In this document: in pieces, positions 23,601 to 35,600 of the stretch
Numbering within the stretch: position 1 is the stretch's first letter
Layout: the number at the start of each line of letters is the position of its first letter
NCBI GenBank assembly: GCA_963402885.1
Contig: OY727095.1
Span: forward strand, 31,563,001-31,627,000
Direction: 5' to 3'
Source of the DNA: Antedon bifida
Lineage: Eukaryota > Echinodermata > Crinoidea > Comatulida > Antedonidae
Length of the DNA: 64,000 nt
The notes under the pieces: generated by a model
Seen by the model: the letters and a program-made list of their open reading frames with translations, nothing else
The model's database searches: none
Told to the model about the DNA's origin: nothing
Program-made: the position numbers and the translations under genes

Positions 23601-26600
23601 TGCAATCTGTCCAGGCACTTTCTACTATAATAATGTACTATAGCCGCATTCTCAACCTGTACTGATTGTAAACAGATTCTTAAGCTCTCTCTGTCTACCC
23701 TACCAAACTTTATGTGACAAAAAAAAGTGAGTGCCCATATATGGACATGATGATGTCACATCACTATCATATTTGAGCATATCACTACCATATTTGGGCA
23801 AATCACACTAGTTTGATAGTGTAGACAGAGCTTTACACAAGCTATAAAACCCAATAGACTTACAAGATAATTAGATACTATTAAACATAGTAAACACAAC
23901 ACATAGCGTATTACGGATTAACTTACAACTTGAACGAATGGTCCAGGCGTGTTCCACGTTATAATAACGTGTACCAAACAACGTACTTCACCTTCCGGAT
24001 CGATTAACGTTGCATTAAACTCCAAGGATTCTTTGCTGGGAGATTTGGAAGAATATCTTGCGAAAGTAAAACTGTCAGGATTACGGCCTTCAAAACTTTC
24101 ATCTGAAAAGAAAATAATATTTATGATCATTTTTGCTATCCTGTAGTGGCAAGTATTATAACCATGTTGGTGCAATGCCTGCTGCTTCATTGGGATCCAA
24201 TCAAATGCTCTGTCTACACTATTAAAAACTAGTTTGACAAAAAAGTGTGATGTGCCCGAATATGGTAGTGATATGCCCAAATATGGTAGTGATATGACAT
24301 CATATCCATATATGGGCACACCACATTTTTTTGTTACATAAAGTTTGATAGTGTAGACTGAGATTAACACTAGTTATCAGTGCAAGCAAGACATTTGAAC
24401 TTTCCTAACCTACAAAATATAGCAGGCATAGTGAAAACTCCATACTAAAGATATTACGTACCTGGAAGATTCTCAATTTCATTGCATTGTGGAGCTTCGG
24501 GAAATTTGTCATTAAGGTTGAAATAAGAACGCAAAAACAATGTAGTAGCGCCCTCTTGCTCAGTTGGAACAACGTTCATTGCCTGTACTTGAGTTCTCCT
24601 ACATAAAAATAATATACATTTATTAATAATAATGCTGGGTTTAAATATATGGAATGGTCAGTATCGAACATTGTGAAACTTAATCTGAAATAATGTTAAA
24701 AAAACTGAAAACAAAACCAAAACCCAAAACAAATTAAAACCAAAATAAATATAACAAAATGATATAAACAATCATTAATAATGTAAATGTATTACCAGAT
24801 TTTAATAATTTTTTTAAACAATAATGGTTTAAAATATAAAACTACCACTCTATACTTCTGAATTTAATTGCTTGTTATAACAACTCTGTAATTGTTGTTA
24901 TATTCTCTTATGGCAGCCCCTGCATCTAGTATCTGTCTCAAACATATTACAATACATAAAAATAAGTAAAATAAAATTGGTTATATTTTACATGTATTCA
25001 ATGCTACTGTTTAGCTTATCTGAATCATTTTAGAAATTAGTTCTGAAAAGTGAATTTAAAAATCAACATAATGAATCAAATAACATTGAAATTTGAAAAT
25101 ACCCAAAATAACCAAATGGGTTACTAATGATGTCATCAATTGAAAAAAATCAAAAAAATTAGAAAAGGAAAATAGAATTAAAAGAAAAAACTGTACAAAG
25201 TAAAAAGACTAAAAACTGTTGTCATGTCATGTTACCTTCTGAACCCATAATCCACCTGGTATAGTCTGGAATTTGTTAATGTTAAAAAACAAGTGAAAAT
25301 ATATCTTACTTCTATCTTTAAAAATGGTAAATGATTATTGGAAACATAATTTTATTTTATGTTATTTACTATATTAAAGGTTATTATTTTCCTTTATTAT
25401 CTAACTACCACACCCATTACATCTTTAAATTTGCATGCAAAATGATCTATATTGGGATGGGACATATTTTACCCCTAAAATTTTGAATTCAATGTGGGGG
25501 TGGGGTGGCATATTGTGGAGCTGTAGCTTGGTGGTTAACATGCTTGCCTTCCAATCCCAAGGTCCCGGGTTCAATCCTGACCTAGTGCAGGGTTGTAACT
25601 CATGACTCTTTCAACTCCACTCCCTAAGCCTCAAATGAGACTTAGTTTATAAGCACGATAAATTATTAAATAGTTTATCTATCCTGTAATTGGCGAGTTA
25701 CTCGCTGTTGGATGAGTATGAAATAAAAAAAAAATCAAAAAAAAAAAATCACTACATTAACTTTTTCTTTGAACGTCAAGTATAGTAAAAATCTGATTAA
25801 TAAAATGCAAACCTTTTTTTATTTAAAGGAATTGTTGTAATATGGAGTCCTTTTAAATGTCCTCGGCTATAACACTGTGTACGACTCTGTGGAAGCTACA
25901 GAGAAATAAGAACAGGAACTAGATTAATGTAAAGAATATACTGTACAAATACTTTTGGATATAAACTAAACAAAACTTAACTGTTAAGGCCAATTTACAC
26001 AGACAGAGCGGTAACGGAAAGCGGAAAACCGCATAGCTTCTTGACCAAGTTTGACCAATCACTTTATTCACATGAGTCATACATATAAAAACAATGATTT
26101 GTAAAATTGTTTGAAAAAGAAAAGTAAAATTTCTAATATGAAACATATGAAGGGGCAGTACTGTATCTATCCTGAGCAGAAACCACCCGTCCGCCCCACG
26201 TTGTGTGTAAATGGTCATAAGGAATAACAAAGATTCTATATTTTTATTACCATTACCGCTTGTCTGTGTAATTATACTAGGGAATAAAGTGTGTAATCAG
26301 AGGTCCCAACTTGGAAAAATTAAAAGGACCTGTGCTTAATGGTAAATGTATGCACTATTGGGATGTTTTGTATCCAAAACAATCAGGAGAAATGACACCT
26401 TTGGCAGCAGACAGGAGATTACATATTTGGAAACTTCTGTGATTATTGTGAGACTTGGGAGGACTACTAATGTACTAATAGAAGAAGGTGTGAACTGTGA
26501 TGGTCATAACACATTTGAAATCTCTGTAAAGCTCTGTCTACACTATCAAACTTTATGTGACAATAACATTTGATGTTTCCATATATGGACACAATGACGT

Positions 26601-29600
26601 CATATCACTACCATATTTGAGCACATCACACTTTTTTTTTTCAAACTAGTTTGATAGTGTAAACAGAGCTTAAGGATACAAACGCTAGTCTATCATTTTG
26701 GAGAAAACCTATACAAATCATGTGTTTACACAACAAAGCAATAACCTAACTTATTCAAACTCTGACATTATAAAGGACTTTAAAGGGCTTAATTGAAGAG
26801 CTAGTAGCTAAATAACATAGATCATAACCCACCCACATCAACCATTACATATATGATTGACAGTGTAATTAGGTCATAAATAAAATTAAAGTTAAGCAGG
26901 TAGTATCTTTAACCTCTTTAACTCATAATAATCATTAAATACAACTACACGCTACACAACTATATAAACACAATATTATTGTTAATTAATTTAAGCGCTG
27001 TAACTATTTAGATTTTCAGAATTTAAATGTCAGACTTGATTAGCTTTCAAACATATTTAAATCTTGTTAAGGTGGAAATCTGTGTTATTTATCAGACAAT
27101 CATTACCAAAGACAGATGTTAATTATAATGACATTGTTGTCTGTCGAAAAAGAGAAAAAAAAAGAAATACAGTATTCTGCTTTAAAAGAGACCTATTTCT
27201 ATTTGGATAAAAGTTTAGCAGAATGTAGAACACTGAGGGATGAGGTTCCTTTTCAGATAAAAACATTTTTTTTTTTTAATACTATACATACCAGAGATGC
27301 TCGGAAGAACTTTCTCTGTCCACCAACAACTTCAACCTGTAAAATACGATTTTATAAATAATTAATTATATATATATATATTAATATTAATACTTGTCTT
27401 TTTTTAAATATTTATTTTTGTATTGTAAATTTGAGAACGTAATGTATTTTAAGAACATGTGCCAGTGATTTAAATGCAATGATAACAACTTTTTACAAGG
27501 CATTAATATTTTACATACATAGGTGATCATAAAACTTATTTTTACTCTTATATACAACATCATCACAAGATTAGGTTGGACAAATTTGAAGAATGTCAAA
27601 TTTTGTATCTTGCTAATCATTCTTTAGGTACTTAGAATTTAATTATAAACTAAGTATTTCCACAGGGATGCTCTAAATGACTAAATTAAATTAATTTACA
27701 GATGTGTAATGAAAAAAGTATTTATCCCAATGATGGGCAAAAATCTGTCATTTGATACTGCATAAGGTCTATATGGTTAATCTATTTTAAATTAATCATT
27801 ATTTATAGGAAATTAAAAACAGTACCTAAAAAAAACTTCCAGATATCAATTAATCAACGCATCTAAGTTACATGCAAGACACAATCGAAGCCTTAGGGGA
27901 CTTAATTTCCTTCGCAAATTTAATCACGGTGATTATCTTAAGATTTTTTACCGAATGTGGACGTCATAAACGTCTGATGCTGACGTAACACTTGAATGAG
28001 CCTATTAGTGATGTTGCCGCAAATAACTGGGGTTAAGAAATCGCAGCAAAAACAATGGTATGACACAGATTGTTCTTGAGTTTCTGCTTATTAATACATT
28101 TATTGTTTAAAAGCTTTCTATATGACATTGTTTATGCAATAACAACATCATCTTGAAATGAAACAAATTACAATGAACCAAAAAATAACCGTTATTCAAT
28201 TTACAAGAGAGAACTTTATTAGCATGTGAGAAAAAAGCATAAAGCATGCATATGTATTAAATTAATTAAATTAAAAAATGGAATTGTTTTATCTTTAAAT
28301 TGCTCTAATATTATATTACTTGTATATTATTTAATTTCACTGATAAACATCTATCTATCAGTTGTTTTAATTATATAAGAGTACTATAAAATATGTGTAT
28401 TATTTTACTAATTATTATCATTATTTATTCCGATACATTTTACAAAATATAATACAAACCAACAAATTAAACAAACAAGACGCACTGAGAAAATATAAAA
28501 TCACTAGCTTTCAGGAAAGCACAAAAGCAGCCTAAGCCACTGTCACCAATGAGGTATGTACATCATTTCTGGTTCTAAGATGAATACAAACAAATATAGG
28601 ATTCGAAGCTGTACCTCCCTTTCTTTTAAGAATTTGTATTACAAATTCGTTCGATTTTTCATTTATATCGAAATTCTTAGGGAAAGGAAAATGAACAGTG
28701 GCTGTAGAAGATCACCATACGCATCTGGAACCTATTATTACGCAATACAACAAAACAAAATCAGATATTTTCAATCAGCCTTCGAATATCTATTATTCTA
28801 CCCTCGAGAACTAGCCTAATGCGAAACCAAATACAACATATGATCATCAATTTCCTCTCTCTCTGTAATCTTGATATTGCGTACTATTTTCTAGCAAGAA
28901 ACTAGAACAGTGATTATATTACGCATTCGAAGTGGTACATTCAAATAGTCTGTATTTGCCTTTTTGTTTTGATTATTATTATTTATAAAAGATAAAGCAA
29001 TATTTTTTTTATACGTTATATTTTTATATGTACGACAATGACGAAATAAAGACTAAATGAAATGAAATAAATAAAACAAAGAGGTAAGAAAAAATCATCA
29101 TCTAGCTGCCAGGAATATGCCTAGTACCCGGCCGAGTGTCATACAGTTTCCTCGAGTTGATTCATCATAGATATTCCTGAATATGGGTTTGATTTAATAT
29201 GCTGACAACGTATTATAATATGAGTATGGTAAGAACATATAGAAATGATATGTTGTATTATTCATAACTGCATCCTTTGCTGTCACACATAGTAAAATGC
29301 CAAGTAATTCATGAAACATTATTATATAATATTTATATTTATATCACTTGCACTGATGAAGGGCTAGTGTTGCCCGAAAGCTCTGCTATTTTTTCTGGAT
29401 GTTTTACTTTATTGTTTTGATTTAGCTTTTTGCTTATTTTATTTTGTATCTCCATTGAGATCCAGCCACTGATACCCACAGCATTGTCATTTTGTCAGTG
29501 CTTATTTTATTTTGTATCTCCATTGATATCCAGCCACTGATACCCACAGCATTGTCATTTTGTCAGTGCTTATTTTATTTTGTATCTTCATTGAGATCCA

Positions 29601-32600
29601 GCCACTGATACCCACAGCATTGTCATTTTGTCAGTGCTTATTTTATTTTGTATCTTCATTGACATCCAGCCACTGATACCCACAGCATTGTCATTTTGTC
29701 AGTGCTTTTTTTTTTTGTATCTCCATTGAGATCCAGCCACTGATACCCACAGCATTGTCATTATTTTCTGTAATTTGCCTTTGGATTTATATAGTAGTTA
29801 TGTATACAACATACATATGTTAAAAATACAGTATTTGAAAATTAATTGCAAACTGATAAAAATGAAGAATTTTTTTATATCACATGCGCAAGTACAATAA
29901 ACATTATTATATTTTTGTTTTGTAATTTGATGTTGTGGAAAAGCATTCGAAAATTGGAAATGAAACATTATTATATAATATTTATGTATACAACATACAT
30001 ATGTTTTAGGAGTACAGTATCTCAAAATGAATTGCAAACTGGTAAAAATGAAGAATCCTTTTATAATGTTATGTGCGCAAGTATTAAATAAACATATTAT
30101 ATCTTTGTTTTATAATTTGATATTAAAATGTTGAGGAAAAGCCTTCGAAAATTGGAAATGATAACATTTTAAAAAGTAGTCAATATTTAAATCCTTGCAA
30201 AACTCACACAGTAGAAAAGACAAAATCTCACATAGGGAAAAGACAAAATCCTACATAGGGAAAAGACAAAATCCCTCATAGGGAAAAGACAAAATCCCTC
30301 ATAGGGAAAAGACAAAATCCCTCATAGGGAAAAGACAAAATCCCTCATAGGGAAAAGACAAAATCCCTCATAGGGAAAAGACAAAATCCCACACAGTAGA
30401 AGACAAAATCTCACACAGTAGAAAAGACAAAATCCCACACAGTAGAAAAGTCAAAATCTCACACTGTAGAAAAGACAAAATCTCACACAGTAGAAAAGAC
30501 AAAATCTCACACAAGGAAAAAACAAATCCCACAGAACACTAACATCAATTTTAAACGTCCATTACATAAGTAATCATGTTGGAAATGATTGATAGGCCAA
30601 TAGCTTAGATAACATTGATCTTTCACAACAATTATTGCTAATTATATAATATGCAGGTACATATAGAAAAGTAACCTACAGTACTTTATAAGTGAATATA
30701 TCTATTTTAATTTGACATTGATATAATAAAAACAATAAAAATCAATGACATCATTTAAGGAGAATAATCCACATTTTGAACTGAACTGGATAAATTTATT
30801 TGCTGGTCTTATTTATCTAATAAAATCATGTGATTAAATAAGTCAATAAAAAAAATCAATAAACCGAATTAATTTAAATATTTCTTGTGTAATATTATTC
30901 TATAAAAAGAGGTTCAATAATAAATCTAGTCCCTTAATTACTGTTTATTTAGACATTAGTCTTTACTGGTACTGAATATTTGTAGGGTGAATTAATGCGT
31001 TGTCGGTCGTTACCTAATATAGAGCAGAGAAGTACGGCCCAACTTCACTGCATGCACACAATGAATTGACATGACCTAACTGTTGCACCACATCTCCCTA
31101 TTATCGATAAGTCTTTATAGACGGAGAAGTGGTCTATTAGTTTAAAAGTTTTCCATAACTTATTTAGGCTTGTTTTACTTGCTGTCTGCATGCACACTAT
31201 GAATTGACATGACCTAATTCCTAAGTTGCCACAAATCAAAAACTCCCAAGTATCGAAAAATCCTTATAGCATTGGAAAAGAGGTCTAATTGTAAAGTTTT
31301 CCATAACTTTATTTAGAATTCATTCTACAGTGTACACATGTTTACTTTCTGTTAATCAAACTTTCTTAATACTATGTGTGTGCAGAATGTTTAATAAACG
31401 AACAAAACGAAACGATCAGTTGTAATTATTATAACGTTTAGAAAGAGATTGTTTTCTCTTTGCGGTAATTGTCTACTTTAGGAGATTGGCATTTATTTAC
31501 AACTGATTGCCCCTGAACTAGCATATTTATTATACCTTTCAAAGAATAAGTGAAAGTGGCATGAGACTATTATGTTGTTTTCAATCATAAAATAAAGGTG
31601 TGGTACTATCAATAACATTGTGATAAACTTAAGACAAATGAGTAATAGACCCCTGAGGTACAGCGTTCAAGTCACATTGACCGCAACGGAAAGAGAAACC
31701 TGGTTCTAGTCATCACCTGTCACATTTGAATAATTGTAGTTTTGGTATTTGCGGTAAATTGTAAAAAAATAAAACAAATAGGAGTGGCCAATAGGAAATT
31801 GAGCAATGCACAATGGACCCGGCATAGAAACAAGATCATAAAGATGAACATTTCTTTCTCGTCAAATTGCAAAAGAAACATAAAGCTTTATTTTATGAGT
31901 TTGTCGTCTTTAAGCTATTTCTATATTTCGTGATAGAAATGTTAATGTTTGATGTGAAAATGGTAAAAAAATATTAAGTTTTGAATACAATTATTTTGGG
32001 TAAAAATGTGTGAATTTGAATTTAAAGGAATAATGACATTCATAGATCTGATGGTGATTGCATTTGCATTTTGTGTTTAATGTTTAACACAAGGTTTATC
32101 AAGGAGAACACAACACCTTTAATTTAGAAACTATTGTCAACAGTGGAGCTTCTATTTAGGGGATACCATCAGGACTCAATGGGGGTTTCCCTTGAATAAG
32201 TAAGTAAGTAAGTATAAGTAAATAAGTAGATAAGTCAATTAGGGTTGTTCATTTCACAGGAAAGTGTCAAAGATAAGGAGTTCTCCTATTAAACATATAA
32301 TTCACCAATCCTACTGTAGATATGTTTCAAGATTTGTCTTTATTTTATTTTAACATTTCCTGCAGTTTCGGATAAAAAGGCCAACAAATTTGAGGAGTTC
32401 AACTAACATTTTAATTGCACTGGCCTGGATGTGCAACATATCCATTCAACACATCAAGCAGCATTTATTCTCCTTTCAAATATCCCTTGTATTACTCAAA
32501 GTAGACGTTCTCATTAAACTGTTGCAGACACGTTCACAGAAACATAGCAATACTTTAAATACTTACTGCGGAAAAATCTATCCAGTATTTGATCTCCTTA

Positions 32601-35600
32601 TTAAGCTGGTTCTTGGTGCCGTAGATTGGTTTACAGCACGGATCAAGTGGAATCACTTGGGGGAACATCCGCACTTTTACGATCGATTCCAGCATTATGG
32701 TGTCTTCCCAGTTCTGTCCATAGTGTTCAGATAATGCTAATTCTGCAAGTTGCCTACACAATTTAAAAATATATAGTCTATTTAAAATGATTTATTCAGG
32801 ATGTGTATGTGTATATTTGGAAAAGTATTATTATGTTGTGTGTGTGTATAATTGAAAAAAAACCCTATTTTTAACTATACCACATAAAGGGTCAAGCATG
32901 CGATGAAAGTGACCATCATAATAGTAGGGGCAACAAAAGACCTATGGTCAAGTTTTGTTTGGAGTGACTATTTTTCCATTTATTACTCTACTTTGCTCTA
33001 TGTAGCTGTTAGTTGTTACCGCCATAATTTTATTATTTATTGTTTAAAATTTAGAAGTTATAAATTCATAGAATACAATAATTACCTTATAAAAGTATCA
33101 CTAATGCCCTGTTTGCTTTGTATATTGCTGTAGTAAAGGCCATTGGTCAACCTACCAGCAAACACTCTGGCAGGATCATTAGCTTTTGAAGAAAACTTGC
33201 GAGCAAAAAACAGGTTATTTGCTAGGTCTTGGATCGCCTCGTTGTCAGACTCCTCAAAAGTACCAGGACCCTAACAAAATAAATTGTTGACTCATATTTT
33301 AATTTCTTAAATAAAAAGTTTGTTAAACAAAAGTTTTTGTAGTTAAAATTTGCTGCATGGCTACAAAGACTTGATTTTCTGAGTTGATGAAAAACCTCAA
33401 TTCAATTAGTTGCTCAAGAAGAGGCATATATCTAGAGGTCTATTTCTGGTAGTTTGCTGAAGTTTTGTAAACCGGTCTACAGTAGGCCAACATCAAACTT
33501 TTCTTGGCAAAGTCAAACTGAAGCTATGTTTACACATCAAATTTATTTGCCCAAATATGGTAGTGATATGCCCAAATATGGTGGTGATATGCCAAATATG
33601 GTGGTGATATGACATCATCATGTCCATATATGAGCACATCACATTTTTTTTTCACATAAAATTTGATAGTGTAGATAGAGCTTATGGTTTGTTAGGATAG
33701 ACTAGGCTTTATGTTAACACATTTTGACATATGTGAATGGCAAAATGGTTTATAATGTTCAATGTTATAAAGTAGTAATAATTATTGTTTAAAGTAACAC
33801 CTAAACATTGTCACAAGTATTTTCAATGAAAGGCATGCAATCAAGTACAAGCCATAAAAATATTGAAAACTTTGCATAAACACTACGTGCATTTGCAATT
33901 AAGAAATCTAATGACATCTAACACGTTTCGCTAGTGGGATTATGTAGGTTATAAAACGTGCAAATTAGTGATGTGCGTCATGAAAGACATGAATGTGTTA
34001 AACATTTAATCAAATAAAAGCCGTAATAGCAATTAGTACGTAGTTAACTACATTCCCACAAAGCAGGCTTGTTTATTGGTTAATATGACTATCCTTGATT
34101 TCTGAGAATTATATTGTGCATTGCCGTTAAAAAGTAATTGGATTTTACTGTGCTGAAAATATAAAGTTAAGGAATACAGATCTCTCTGCAATTAATAATT
34201 CTCTCCTTCAATGTGTGTCGTTCTTTACCGGACACACAAATCACAGATTTCCTCATCTTTATCATTTCAAATTAATTAATTAATTAATTACATTTCAGTA
34301 TATCACAGGGCGGTTTAAATTTCATGTTCTGTGCCTGTTTCTGGCTGTTTTACTTTATCGTTTTGATTTAGGTTGTTTTTTGTATCTCCATTGAGATCCA
34401 GCCACTGATGCCCACAGCATATGTCATTTTGGTTTTATATATTCATTTTCATCTGTATCTTACCTGACCACAAAAGTCAATATCTTCTGTGTGTCGACAA
34501 AAGCCACGATCGTCTTTCCTTGCAAACTGCTTTAAGTGATGTAAATTCATATGTACAAATTTCTTCCTGAAAAAATTAACAGTATTCAAAACAGGTTAAT
34601 AAATGTCAATTCAGCATGAGAAATACTATATCTTATGGCATATTATGGTGTCTCAAAGTTGTTGTGGTTAGAAGAGCCAAATGAATATAGTATATATAGT
34701 CCCAGGGAGCCTCGATACGCAATTTGCAACAACTTAGGGGGTGGGATTTGGATGGATTAAAAAGTCTGAATTTACCAAAAGTTAGTGGGTGGGATTATAT
34801 CCGAGCATCAGATTAAATACTTCTATATAAAAGAAATGGAGTGGAGTTGTGGTTTGATGGTTATGATGCTTGGCTACCAATCCTGGGTCCTGGGTTCAAG
34901 TTCTGTCATATATCAGGATCAGGACAAATTACAACTCCACTCCCAAGGACTTGTTATAAATAAGACTTTGCTTATGTAGAGCATCTTGTGTATGTTTGTC
35001 TTATTAATGGGATTGCCACCTTTAAGAAGGATAGTGAATGAATTCTCTTATGGATATTAATAAATATATAAAAAAACAAAACATATGTATGTTGGGCACA
35101 GGTATTCTATAAAGCCTATACATTCATTCTACATGTTGCTTTAAAATCAGCATAAAGATTGATGTAAATGCATATTTCATTCGGCATTATTGATGGTGAT
35201 GTAAATGTATTCCATTATTGATGGAATTAGAATTTTAAAAAACAATCTCTTTAAAAGGAAATAAATGTTTTCTATGGCGACAATATGACTATCAAAACAC
35301 ATAATTATTTGCAATCAAATCCAAAGGATCCTAGACTTTGTCAGATTTGTATAAAAACAATAACAAATAATGACAAGTGATTTCCTTCCTTATACGTCTC
35401 AATACACATTTATAATACCAGTAATTAATTCCTATAGCTGTGTACCAAAAATATATTTTATTATGTTTTAAATTAGTTTCATCATGTAATAATACTTTAA
35501 GTCATTTCCTGTGCATTGTTTTCGTCATTTCATAAAATCGAAAGATCAGAGAAACAATATAAGAAAAAACATCAACTCTAGAATGCAATAATAATAAAGT

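Noticed and set aside
25513..25590. A functional tRNA gene
   Set aside because: A and B boxes are present, but the acceptor and anticodon stems do not close, and the sequence continues into a SINE body and A-rich tail.
28556..28819. 87-codon plus-strand open frame at 28.6 kb
   Set aside because: No homology is recognised, the composition matches the surrounding intron, and no splice or start context supports it.
30205..30530. CRISPR-like repeat array
   Set aside because: There are no unique spacers, the units are contiguous, and the context is an animal intron.
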